From NCBI RefSeq assembly GCF_017813365.1, contig NZ_JAGIZA010000013.1, positions 117,353-181,352 on the forward strand: DNA of 64,000 nt, given 5' to 3'. Below the pieces are notes generated by a model. It was not told where the DNA came from, made no database searches, and saw only the letters and a list, made by a program, of their open reading frames with translations. Numbering within the stretch: position 1 is the stretch's first letter; each line of letters opens with the position of its first letter. Source of the DNA: Roseomonas indoligenes (GTDB taxonomy: Bacteria > Pseudomonadota > Alphaproteobacteria > Acetobacterales > Acetobacteraceae). This document shows, in pieces, positions 9,020-17,759 of this stretch. A program made the position numbers and the translations under genes.

Positions 9020-9714
9020 TCATGCCGCCCGCGGCTCTGCCAGCATTGCCACGGCCTCCTCCGCGATCCCCGCGGGCACGTAGTGGCCGCCGGGGAACTC
9101 GCGGTAGCGGACATCGTACCCCCCGCGCTGCAGCACGGGCACGAGGCGGCGGCTGCAGCGGTCGATGGGCAACACGTCGTCCGCCTCTCCGTGCGATATG
9201 AAGATCCGGGGCCGTCCCACCGGGTCGGGTGGCGCCGCGAAGCCGGGCGAGAAGGCAAGGGCATGGGTGAACAGATCGCCGTTCCCAAGCGCCAGCGACA
9301 GCGCGTAGGAGGCGCCGTCGGAGAAGCCGGCCAGGGCGATCCGGCGCGGGTCCACCCGGTGATGCCGGAAGACCCCCTCCAGCGCCGCGTCCAGGAAAGC
9401 GACGTCCACGCCGTAGCCCCCCATGATGACGTCCCAGGTCGGCCCGCGGCTCTCGGGCAGCAGCAGCAGCGCGCCCGGCGCGGTCGCCTCGATCAGCCCG
9501 AGGGTTCCAGCGGCATGACCCCCGGCACCGTGCAGCATGACGATCAGCGGCAAGGCGTCGCCGAGGCTCCGTCCGGCACCCGCAGCAGCCCGTCCCGCCC
9601 CATGGAGAGCTCGAGCGGCCGCAGCCCCGGTACAGGTGCGCGCGGCGCCGAACCGAGCTCCGGACGTGCCCGCAGCCGCCCCCGGGCCGCTCCGGCGCCC
9701 ACTTCGCCCTTCAT
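9020..9714 (-). pseudogene. Alpha/beta hydrolase (predicted esterase), apparent one-base frameshift
   Basis: An esterase/phospholipase-type alpha/beta hydrolase split by an apparent one-base deletion near 9554. The upstream frame (ATG at 9714) ends in DGLLRVPDGASATP and then stops. The continuation in another frame starts PLIVMLHGAGG, exactly as expected if one base were missing between them. The rest shows the nucleophile elbow GFSDGA, Asp in SHGEADDVLP and His in GGHYVP. As sequenced, the catalytic part could only be made from a TTG at 9553 (177 aa). It is the first member of the acylase-GH3 operon. It may be a real pseudogene, a programmed shift or a sequencing error. Confidence 0.75.
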
Positions 9715-10912
9715 CTGCGTGCCTGACGGATCGGGCAAGGGAAAGGGGCGGGAGCGCGGCTCACGGCGTACCACCCGCGACGTCGTGGCTTCGAAGGCCG
9801 GCGCCAGGCATCGATAGGGCCGAAGAGGTCAGGCATCCGGCAGCCGGCTACCTCGCCGGGCGTCGCGCATTTCCGCGCCACGTCGTCGGGCACCTCAGCG
9901 GGCCGCGCAGCCGCTACGGCGGAAGCGCCACCGTGGGTGGATGCAAGTGCCGTCGCCCGGCCTGCACCGCTGGACCTACGGCGCACGATCACGACAGGGC
10001 GGCCCGGCACATCGGGCGCGATCTGCGGGGCGCCGCTTCCAGCCGCTGCTACTGCCCGAACCTCGCGTATCGCGGGATCCACCGCGCCCTGACGCTCCGA
10101 TCGAACCTCCGACATAAGGCTTTTCAGCAAAGCAGCCCTTCCGCTGAGAGGTTGAGGGAGACGCTTCCGCTTCAGAGCAGGGTGGCGATCATCCCCGCGA
10201 GAAGCAGATGAGCCATGCCGGCCGGTGCTGCTTTAACCCAGGCAAACCAATCGTCGGCGCGCCCTTCATCTCCCCGTGAGATGCCCGACGACCAGCGGTC
10301 CAGCAGAAGAGGATGGCCGCGCAACCCCAAAGAGAACCCCGTTCCAGCCTCAATCCTCGTCAACACCGCGTGTCAAACCCGGGCGCCAGCCCCTGCGCAT
10401 AGCATGCATCGGCGCGCATTCACCGGACGCGGCCTCTATCGGCAGGACGGGACGGTCAGAAGAAAGGACTCCGTCCACCTCAGGATCGAGCTGGCCGATT
10501 CCCGGCGGATCCGCCCAGGAGACAAGGACGAAGGATGAGTGATCCAGAACCCCGGGGTGCGCAGGCACAGGTCGCCAATGCGCGTCCGGCCGACGTCGGC
10601 AAGGGCGTGGCCAGGCTGAGCCGCAGGGTAATGCGGACGTTGTCGTTCCAGTTCTTCTGCACAGCTGTGCCTCGGCTCCAGCGTCACGCCAAGCGGCGCT
10701 AGCGGGCCAGACCGCATAGCCAGGTTTGCCTGACGGATCCGAAGCCGCCGCTCAGGAGGACGCGCACATGGCAGATGCTTTCCGTCACCACCAAAAACCA
10801 TTCATGCGCGAATTGGCCGCCTCCCATACTCCCTGGAGAACCTTAGCCTTTGCAATTGCTACCCGCAGAAACGCTCGGTACCTCATCCCATCAAACATGG
10901 GGGAACCTCCCA
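9715..10912. other. Gene-poor stretch
   Basis: About 1.2 kb with no convincing gene. A weak candidate is a 64-aa minus-strand ORF at 10172-10366 (GTG start), ending with hydrophobic GMAHLLLAGMIATLL; it may be the tail of a lost gene. Several longer open frames here are Arg/Pro-rich and look like GC-driven chance frames. Confidence 0.4.
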
Positions 10913-11122
10913 ATGTCAGCCGATCCGGATCGGTACGAGCGGGCTCTGGAGCGCGCCCGGGATCAGCAGCAGCGCATGGAGCGGTAGAAGGACTACATCA
11001 AGGCGCTTGAGACGACCGGGCAAGCTCACCTGCTGCCTGAGGCGTACCGGCTTCTTACGAACATGGCCCGCACCCACGGAACGCTCAGCGACGAGCTGCG
11101 CCGGGCCATGTACCAGCCGTGA
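10913..11122 (+). pseudogene. Small conserved-looking gene interrupted by an amber codon
   Basis: ATG at 10913 opens a 70-codon frame that reads MSADPDRYERALERARDQ..., hits TAG at 10985-10987, and then continues in the same frame as KDYIKALETTGQAHLLPEAY... ending RRAMYQP and TGA at 11122. Both halves have the same charged, helical, protein-like composition, so this looks like one 69-aa protein with a single nonsense change (CAG, AAG or similar to TAG). It was not recognised as a known family. It could be a decayed gene, a sequencing error or, less likely, a readthrough product. Confidence 0.55.
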
Positions 11123-11652
11123 TCGGCCTGAAGGATTCGGTGCCCTGATTGCTATTCCCGCGCGCTTGAAAGCTACCGCGCGTCTTACCTGCAGATGAGT
11201 TTCCCGCAGAGCGAGGGTGACCTGCCCCCTTAGAAACGGGCAGCCGGTAATGTGAGATCGGCGGAACCTGGTCCCGCCCCCGTTCCTGGTCCGGGGTCAA
11301 GACCACTTTTCTGCCCGCGCAGCAAGCCTGGGCGGTCGGAAAACTGGGTTGCGGCCGGTGAGATGGACGCGGGCGAAACGGCGGACTGGTCGACTTAGAC
11401 ACAAACGATCTGCTCGAATTCTGTGCTGCGATGCCGTTCTAAAGCGGGACGTTCACCCACTCGGCACGACGTGGCGGGAGGAGCCACGCGCAAGAAGATC
11501 GAACACCCCCCTGCTGGCCATATGCCTGAGTTAGTTCGAGAGCGGATTGGCAGCGTTGTTGCGCCGCAGACCCGACCCGACTTACCGGATCGCCCCGGAC
11601 GCCCTTATAGGCAATCGACCCGGAACTCACTCCGGGCTTCCGGAGAACCGCC
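11123..11652. other. Gene-poor stretch with IS-end-like sequence
   Basis: No gene recognised. At about 11218-11240 there is TGACCTGCCCCC, resembling termini of some IS3-family elements, and GGTCAAGACCACTTTTCTG lies near 11295. No transposase frame is present, so at most this is a scar. The last 30 bp lead into the hydrolase gene at 11653. Confidence 0.3.
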
Positions 11653-12561
11653 ATGCACAGCCTCGTCAATGCCGGAACTCTGACCGTTGCGTTCGAGGAG
11701 AGTGGCAACCCGGACGGATGGCCGGTGCTCCTGATGCACGGGTTCCCCTACGATGTCCGCGCGTACGATGCGGTGGTGCCCATCCTGGCCTCGGCGGGCG
11801 CACGGGTGATCGTGCCGTGGCTGCGCGGCTACGGGCCGACCCGCTTCCGCTCGGGGGAGACGCCGCGATCTGGGCAGCAAGCGGCCCTGGGGCGGGATCT
11901 CCTCGACCTGATGGACGCGCTCCGGATCCGCTCGGCCGTGCTGGCCGGGTATGACTGGGGCGGCCGCGCCGCTTGCATCGTCTCGGCACTGTGGCCGGAC
12001 CGCGTCGATGCCCTTGTCTCGCAGAACAGCTACAACATCCAGGACATCGCACGATCAGGGCGACCTCAGGCGCCGGAAAACGAGCTACGCCTCTGGTACC
12101 AGTATTATTTCCACTCCGAGCGCGGCCGGCTGGGTCTGACCGAGAATCGGCGGGACCTCTGCCGCCTGCTGTGGCGCCTCTGGTCGCCGGAGTGGCGCTT
12201 CGACGACGCGACGTTCGAGCGGACGGCCGCGAGCTTCGATAACCCAGACTTCGTGGACGTGGTCATCCACTCCTACCGGCACCGGTTCGGGCTGGCAGAC
12301 GGTGACTCGTCGCTGGAGCCGATCGAGCGACAGCTTGCCGCGCAGCCGCCGATCACCGTGCCGGCCATCACCCTCGACGGCAGCGCGGACGGTGTGCTGA
12401 CCTTGGGCGGAACAGGGAAGCACGCGTCGTACTTCACCGGGCCGCATGAACATCGGATCGTGCGAGATGGTGGGCACAATCTTCCGCAGGAGAAGCCCGA
12501 GATCTTTGCATCCGCCATTCTGGATATCCGGGCCAGACATCGCACGGGGCGGGGCGCCTAG
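11653..12561 (+). CDS. Alpha/beta hydrolase, epoxide hydrolase/dehalogenase-like
   Basis: A 302-aa alpha/beta hydrolase. Seen: the oxyanion motif HGFPYD near residue 30, the nucleophile elbow GYDWGG with Asp rather than Ser near residue 100, and a late His in DGGHNLP. An Asp nucleophile is the mark of epoxide hydrolases and haloalkane dehalogenases, which open the substrate through an ester intermediate. No signal peptide is seen, so the enzyme is probably cytoplasmic. A ggagaacc ribosome site precedes the ATG. It stands alone, about 250 bp before the GMC oxidoreductase. The natural substrate is unknown. Confidence 0.88.
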   Translation: MHSLVNAGTLTVAFEESGNPDGWPVLLMHGFPYDVRAYDAVVPILASAGARVIVPWLRGYGPTRFRSGETPRSGQQAALGRDLLDLMDALRIRSAVLAGYDWGGRAACIVSALWPDRVDALVSQNSYNIQDIARSGRPQAPENELRLWYQYYFHSERGRLGLTENRRDLCRLLWRLWSPEWRFDDATFERTAASFDNPDFVDVVIHSYRHRFGLADGDSSLEPIERQLAAQPPITVPAITLDGSADGVLTLGGTGKHASYFTGPHEHRIVRDGGHNLPQEKPEIFASAILDIRARHRTGRGA

Positions 12562-12811
12562 GGCCTGATCGGATTGCCCCCCGTTCCGGATGGGGCACGT
12601 CTCGCAGAACCTTCCGAAACCAGCTTCTGCTCCCGGGACCGCGACGGTAGCAGACTGATGACTGCCAGGGCTGCACGACCGCCGAAAGCCGTGGGCTGAA
12701 AACTGGCAGCTTACGAACGCTCGGTGAGCCATGGCGCAAGCTGCAAGGATATGCTGACGATCCTGGTCCTGCGACAGCCCTGTCCTTTACCGCTTGGAGA
12801 AATGCATCCCT

Positions 12812-14383
12812 ATGTACGATGTCATCGTGGTCGGCGCCGGTTCAGCGGGAGCCGCGCTTGCCGCGCGCCTTTCGGAAGATCCCTGGCGCCGCGTCCTGCT
12901 GCTGGAGGCCGGCCGCGACTGGCGTTCGGCAGAGGCACCGGCCGCGCTGCGCAGCCCCAACATCGTGCCCTTCATGCACGATCCCCGGCATCAGGCGGAC
13001 TGGCAGTGGCCCGGCCTGATGGCCCGCCGCACCCGCGCGCAGGCGCCGAAGTTCTACTGGCGCGGCAGGACGATGGGTGGGTCCTCCACCGTCAACGCCC
13101 AGATCGCGATCCGCGGGGTGCCCGCCGCCTTCGATGCCTGGGCCGAGGCGGGCTGCGAGGGATGGTCCGCCGCGGAGGTGATGCCGATCTTTGACCGGAT
13201 TGAGGACGATGCGGATTTCGGTGTGTCGGGCCGGCGGCAGGGCGGCCCGCTGCCGGTCTGGCGCATGCCCGAGAGGGATTGGGGCGCGGTGGACCTTGCC
13301 CTGCGCGATGCTGCGCTATCCGATGGCTATCCCCTGAAGCCGGACCTGAACGCGCCGGAGGGCGAAGGAGTCTCCTGCAACCCGATCAACCTGCGCGGCG
13401 GCGTGCGGGTCACGACGAACGACGCCTATCTGGAGCCCGCGCGGGGCCGCCCGAACCTGGAGATAAGGGGCGAGGCCCTGGTGGACCGCGTGCTGTTCGA
13501 GGGCGCTGACGTCCGCGCCATCCGCGTCCGCTTCGGCGATGGCGCGTGGGAGGAGCTCGCCGCGCGGGAAGTGGTCCTCTCGGCCGGCGCGATCCACAGC
13601 CCCGGCCTGCTGATGCGTAGCGGCATCGGGCCGGCGGCGACGCTGCGCGGCCTCGGCATCCCGGTCCTGCATGATCAGCCCGCGGTGGGGCAGAACCTGA
13701 TGGACCACCCCATCCTGCGCGCCAGCCTCGCCCTCAGGCCTGGCTTTCGCGCCGGGGATCCGGACGCCCGCCATACCAACCTTTGCGTCACCTACAGCAG
13801 CCGCCTCGGGGGTGGCGGCGAGCGGGACATGATCATGGTCGCGTACAACCACCGCGGCCTGGTCGAGGGCGGCGTGGCGCCGGCCGGCGGCATCGGCGTC
13901 GCGCTCTACGACGTCTTCTCCCGGGGCGAAGTGCGGGTGACCTCGGCGGAGCCGGACGCGCCACCGGTGGTTGAAGAGAACATGCTGGACCACCCGGCGG
14001 ACCGGCTGCGGATGCGCGACGGCGTGCGGCGCCTGGCACGGCTCTGCGGGCTGGAGCCCGTGACCCGCATCGCGGACGCGATCACCTTCGGGGAAACCGG
14101 TTTGGCCATGGCTGAGGCGGCGGCGCTGCCCGACGCCGAGTTGGACGCCCTGATGCTCCAGGAAGCAGGAGACATTCAGCACGCGGCCGGCACCTGCCGC
14201 ATGACCGTCCACGAGGACCGGCGGGGCGTGGTGGATCCGGACCTGGTCGTGCGCGGCGTTCGCGGGTTGAGGGTGGCGGACGCGTCCATCATGCCCACAG
14301 ACTGCTGCGCCAATCTGCATTTCACCTGCGTCATGATCGGAGAGATGGCCGCACAGCGCATCCGGGCAGCGCAGGCCACCTGA
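12812..14383 (+). CDS. GMC family FAD oxidoreductase (choline dehydrogenase-like)
   Basis: A 523-aa glucose-methanol-choline oxidoreductase that oxidises an alcohol with FAD. Seen: the dinucleotide fold VIVVGAGSAGAALAARLSE at the N-terminus, GGSSTVNAQIAIRG (signature 1), AGAIHSPGLLMRSGIGPA (signature 2), and the C-terminal active site with His in QHAAGTCRM and Asn in CCANLHF. The ATG at 12812 is preferred to a TTG at 12794 because GGAGA lies about 11 nt upstream and the fold starts at once. A Bug receptor gene follows after about 420 bp. The alcohol substrate is unknown. Confidence 0.92.
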   Translation: MYDVIVVGAGSAGAALAARLSEDPWRRVLLLEAGRDWRSAEAPAALRSPNIVPFMHDPRHQADWQWPGLMARRTRAQAPKFYWRGRTMGGSSTVNAQIAIRGVPAAFDAWAEAGCEGWSAAEVMPIFDRIEDDADFGVSGRRQGGPLPVWRMPERDWGAVDLALRDAALSDGYPLKPDLNAPEGEGVSCNPINLRGGVRVTTNDAYLEPARGRPNLEIRGEALVDRVLFEGADVRAIRVRFGDGAWEELAAREVVLSAGAIHSPGLLMRSGIGPAATLRGLGIPVLHDQPAVGQNLMDHPILRASLALRPGFRAGDPDARHTNLCVTYSSRLGGGGERDMIMVAYNHRGLVEGGVAPAGGIGVALYDVFSRGEVRVTSAEPDAPPVVEENMLDHPADRLRMRDGVRRLARLCGLEPVTRIADAITFGETGLAMAEAAALPDAELDALMLQEAGDIQHAAGTCRMTVHEDRRGVVDPDLVVRGVRGLRVADASIMPTDCCANLHFTCVMIGEMAAQRIRAAQAT

Positions 14384-14399
14384 AGCCGACGCATCGGCT
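14384..14399 (+). terminator. Small hairpin after the GMC gene
   Basis: AGCCGA (14384-14389) and TCGGCT (14394-14399) form a 6-bp stem with a 4-base loop directly after the TGA. There is no T-run, so it is a weak terminator candidate. Confidence 0.3.
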
Positions 14400-14801
14400 G
14401 CAGACCTCGATGATGTGTGGCAAGGCGCAACGGCCCGCCTGGCGGTGAAGTGCGGGACCACGAGGGGTGTTCCCGAGACCATCAAGCGGCGGGCCACGAT
14501 TCCATGGTCCGCTGCAGGTCTGGCGCAGGACCACGCCCATCCAGCACGGCCGCCACGATCCCTCGCGTCATCATCGGCTTCCTGGTTCGAGCCTAGCCAG
14601 TCGGGCTCCCGCCACCAACGCTTCGCCCTACTGCAGCAGAAGCCAGGCGCGACCATCTCGATGACAGCCAACCCGGCCGCGATGTCCATGCGCTTGACAA
14701 GTCATGAGCCCACGAGAACGATCTCGATCGGACAGAATGGCAGCGCATCGCACGCAAATCGACGTTGCGCGCCACATCACACCGACAGGAAAGCTCAGCA
14801 G
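14400..14801. other. Intergenic leader of the second Bug gene
   Basis: About 400 bp before the Bug start at 14802. A frame open through it in the Bug frame has no signal-peptide or family sequence before 14802. No gene or RNA was recognised; it presumably holds the promoter. Confidence 0.4.
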
Positions 14802-15755
14802 ATGATTGTGACGCGGCGCGGCGCCATGGGCGGACTGGTCGGCATGGGCCTTTCCACGCCAGCCCTCGCACAGGGCACCTATCCCTCCCGCACAATCCGC
14901 ATCATCGTGCCCCGCGCGGCCGGCGGGGGGACCGACGTGCTCATCCGGCAGCTCGTCCCTGTTCTCAGCGCCCAACTGGGCCAGACTGTCGTGGTGGACA
15001 ACCGTGCGGACATGACGACGGTCGTCGGGACGGAGATAGTGGCCCGCTCGGAGCCGGACGGCTACACGATCCTGGCTGCGGACAACACCTTCTACTTCAA
15101 TCCCGCGATTCAGAAGCGGCTTCCCTACGACACGCTGAAGGACTTCGCGGGCGTCACCATGCTCGCGGATTCTCCCGTGGTGCTGATGGCAGGGCCGAAG
15201 GCCGCGACGAAGACGCTGCCCGATCTCATCGCCGCGGCCAAGCGCGATCCGGGCGGCGTGGCCTATGGCTCTGGCGGGGTGGGAGCGTCCACGCATTTCG
15301 CCGGCGTGCTGTTCTGCCTCAAGGCCGGGATCGAGATGACGCACGTTCCCTATCGCTCGACCGGTCCACTGATGTCGGGGCTGCTCGCGGGCGATATCGG
15401 CGTCATGTTCAACGGGCCGCGCGCGCTGCTGTCGAACGAGCAGCTGATCGGCCTGGCGACCACGGCCCGCGACCCGTCCCTGCCGAATGTGAAGACCTTC
15501 GGGGAACAGGGTGTCCCAGGGGTCGATGTGTCGAGCATCTGGGGCATCCACGTTCCGGCGGCGACGCCGATGCCCATCCGGCTCCGACTGAGAGACGCCT
15601 TCGCCGCGGCCCTGAACGACCCGTCCATAGGACCCGCGCTGCGGGACAGGGGTGTCTACCCCATCGGCGACACGCCGGAGGCCCACCAGGCCCGCACCGC
15701 GGAAATCGTGGAGCAGTGGGTCCAGATCTCCAGGACCATCGACCTGTCGAAATAG
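14802..15755 (+). CDS. Bug/TctC family solute-binding protein
   Basis: A 317-aa periplasmic Bug receptor. Seen: N-terminal TRRGAMGGLVGMGLSTPALAQ, an RR-type signal peptide, then IRIIVPRAAGGGTDVLIRQL, VVVDNRADM and the typical HVPYRSTGPLMSGLLAGDIG. The ATG at 14802 is chosen because the signal peptide begins there. It ends one base before the convergent racemase gene. No TctAB genes are adjacent. With the racemase-like, DapA-like and KPR-like neighbours it may serve uptake of an organic acid; the ligand is not deducible. Confidence 0.92.
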   Translation: MIVTRRGAMGGLVGMGLSTPALAQGTYPSRTIRIIVPRAAGGGTDVLIRQLVPVLSAQLGQTVVVDNRADMTTVVGTEIVARSEPDGYTILAADNTFYFNPAIQKRLPYDTLKDFAGVTMLADSPVVLMAGPKAATKTLPDLIAAAKRDPGGVAYGSGGVGASTHFAGVLFCLKAGIEMTHVPYRSTGPLMSGLLAGDIGVMFNGPRALLSNEQLIGLATTARDPSLPNVKTFGEQGVPGVDVSSIWGIHVPAATPMPIRLRLRDAFAAALNDPSIGPALRDRGVYPIGDTPEAHQARTAEIVEQWVQISRTIDLSK

Positions 15756-15756
15756 T

Positions 15757-16632
15757 CTAGAAGGTCTTGATGCGGCGCCAACGGCGCGGCAGCGGGGGCG
15801 GGAAGGCGATGCCGCTCGCCCCGACGCCAAGATTGACCATCAGCTTCGCCACCTCGATGGCGGCGCGGTAGCCCTCGAGAACAGGAATGTCCCAGCCCAT
15901 CTCCTTCAGCCGCTTCTGCAGCGGGTCCTGCAGCCAGTAGCAGCCGGAACAGCCGAGGATGATGCTTTCGGCGCCGTCCTCCTCGATGCAGGCGATCGCC
16001 TCGCGCACGGCCTCCTCCAGCATCGCGGATGGCTTGCCACGGGCGAAGCCACGGCGCTCCTCGAGGGTGGAGCGTCCGTAGTCGAAGGGCTTGCGCGGCA
16101 GGGGATAGTCCACGACCCGGATCGAGGCGCAACGGTCGGCAAAACCGTAAAGGCGGATAAGATCCACCATCTTCACGCTCTGGCCCTCGGAGATGTCGAG
16201 GACGCTGAAGCGGGCGCCGAGCATGCAGGCGACATGCATCTGGGCGAAGGCATTGGCCGTCACCGCCACGCCATAGGGCTGGGCGATCTCGCGCGCTTCC
16301 CAGAAGCCCGGGTCCACCCCGCCGAGGAGGATGATAGCGTTGTAGCGCCCGCTCTCGCAGGCCTCCCGGACCACGGGAAGGCGGTTCGACCCGACGATGG
16401 CCAGTTCCTCGCGCGTCTCGGGATAGCCGTCGCCGTCGCCATGCGTGGCCATGGGGCCGGGATGGAAGTCCCAATCGACATCCTCGAGGAGAGGGGCGAG
16501 GTGCTGATAGTTCATCAGCATCGCCTCCTTCGGCGCCCGGTCGTTCATGCCGAAGCGCTCATGAACATGCTCGGGCAGCGTGAAGTGCCGAACCATCAGG
16601 AAGCGGAACTTCGAAGGGGCGGCGTCTGTCAT
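15757..16632 (-). CDS. Aspartate/glutamate/hydantoin racemase family protein
   Basis: A 291-aa protein of the Asp/Glu/hydantoin racemase superfamily. Seen: LAIVGSNRLPVVREACESG, LLGGVDPGFWEAREI at the place where racemases carry their first Cys, and ESIILGCSGCYW carrying the second Cys. The first catalytic Cys is thus Gly and only the second remains, the arrangement known from arylmalonate decarboxylase. It has a close paralogue at 26792-27640 that shares ESGR, LGG.DPG, LKEMGW.IPVLEGYR and a Trp/Arg-rich C-terminus. ATG at 16632 is clear. The DapA-like gene lies upstream by 66 bp on the same strand. True reaction unknown: racemase, decarboxylase and isomerase are all possible. Confidence 0.85.
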   Translation of the reverse strand: MTDAAPSKFRFLMVRHFTLPEHVHERFGMNDRAPKEAMLMNYQHLAPLLEDVDWDFHPGPMATHGDGDGYPETREELAIVGSNRLPVVREACESGRYNAIILLGGVDPGFWEAREIAQPYGVAVTANAFAQMHVACMLGARFSVLDISEGQSVKMVDLIRLYGFADRCASIRVVDYPLPRKPFDYGRSTLEERRGFARGKPSAMLEEAVREAIACIEEDGAESIILGCSGCYWLQDPLQKRLKEMGWDIPVLEGYRAAIEVAKLMVNLGVGASGIAFPPPLPRRWRRIKTF

Positions 16633-16698
16633 CCGGGATCTCCGCTGGACGGCCGCTGGCGGCCGGGGGCGCTAGGCATCAGGGTTGGTTGGGTACCA

Positions 16699-17682
16699 TC
16701 ATGCCCCGCCTTCGGACAGGAGGCCGAGATCCCGCAAGATCTGCTCCGCCTCCTCGCGCTCGGACACGCTCGCCGGCGCGACGCCCGGCCGGGTGGAACC
16801 CGCCCGCATGCCGAGAAGGCCGGCAACGTGCTTGAAGAGACCGACATGGTGAAAGCCGCGGGCGAAGTAGCGGCTCTGCAGACGATCGGCGATCGCCATG
16901 ATCGTCCGGGCCTCGGCCGCCGCCTCCGCCAGGTTCCCCGCCGCCATCGCCTCGATGAAGCGCCCGCAATGCGGGTGCGCCGGCGTTTGGCAGAGCACCG
17001 GGCGCGAGGAGCCGATGAGAAAGCGGGGCGCGCGCTTCGGAAAGGCAATCTGGCCGAAGAGATGGTACTCTTCCAGTGAGGTCGCGACGGGCAGTCGGTC
17101 CCCGACCCGTTCCAGCATGGCGGCGTATTGCGCAAGGTTCAGCGTCGTGTTCTGCACGGCGCAGACGGCGGGCAGCGGCAGGAGCGCTTCCACTTCCGGC
17201 GGCGTCAGATAGTAGCCGAGCTCCGGCAGGGTCGTGCTGTAGAGCACGAGCCCGATCCCGATCCGCCCGGCCACGTACTCGTAGAAGTGCCGGACACTCT
17301 CGGCGGATCTCGGCCCGTAGAAGGGCGGCCAGGCCATGGCCAGGTCAGCGCCGGCCGCGGCGGCGTGGCGCGCGAGATCGACAACCGTCTCGGCCGAGGG
17401 ATCGGAGCACCCGACGACGACCGGCGCGCGGCCACCCACCTCATCCAGGACGACCTCGACGAGGTGCTTCCTCTCGACCCCGGTGAGTGTCCAGAACTCC
17501 TGATGGAGGGAGTTCACGGACAGGCCGCCCACGCCCGGCAGCGCCAGCGTGCGCCGCACGTTGTGGCGGAGCCCTTCCTCATCGACCGCCCCGTCCTCAC
17601 GGAACGGCGTATAGAGGACGGTGAAATAGCCGCACAGCGTGTCCCGCACCCAGTCGCGCGCGTCGCCGGCCGCGTACCTCAC
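16699..17682 (-). CDS. DapA/DHDPS-fold protein without the Schiff-base lysine
   Basis: A 327-aa (beta/alpha)8 protein of the dihydrodipicolinate synthase / N-acetylneuraminate lyase family. Seen: YTPFREDGAVDEEGLRHNV, the GGLSVNSLHQEFWTLT region and LVLYSTTLPELGYYLTP, which keeps the family's conserved Tyr. Where family enzymes have the catalytic Lys (G-I-K-E/D), this protein has LPAVCAVQNTTLNL, with Gln in the Lys position. It should therefore not form the usual Schiff base and may be a non-aldolase paralogue. It uses a GTG start at 17682, as no in-frame ATG fits. It runs with the racemase-family gene downstream and opposite to the KPR-like gene. Confidence 0.85.
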   Translation of the reverse strand: MRYAAGDARDWVRDTLCGYFTVLYTPFREDGAVDEEGLRHNVRRTLALPGVGGLSVNSLHQEFWTLTGVERKHLVEVVLDEVGGRAPVVVGCSDPSAETVVDLARHAAAAGADLAMAWPPFYGPRSAESVRHFYEYVAGRIGIGLVLYSTTLPELGYYLTPPEVEALLPLPAVCAVQNTTLNLAQYAAMLERVGDRLPVATSLEEYHLFGQIAFPKRAPRFLIGSSRPVLCQTPAHPHCGRFIEAMAAGNLAEAAAEARTIMAIADRLQSRYFARGFHHVGLFKHVAGLLGMRAGSTRPGVAPASVSEREEAEQILRDLGLLSEGGA

Positions 17683-17759
17683 GCAACATCCCCCGTCTTG
17701 CCCAAGCAGCGGGCGTGGTAGGATCCCGCACCTCGATCCGGCACAGGGACATCGTCCGC

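Noticed and set aside
6772..9817. Very long plus-strand frames (up to 673 aa)
   Set aside because: These are antisense shadows of the penicillin acylase gene caused by high GC; no domain is recognisable.
11218..11320. Intact insertion sequence
   Set aside because: Only terminus-like motifs are seen; there is no transposase frame or matching inverted repeat.
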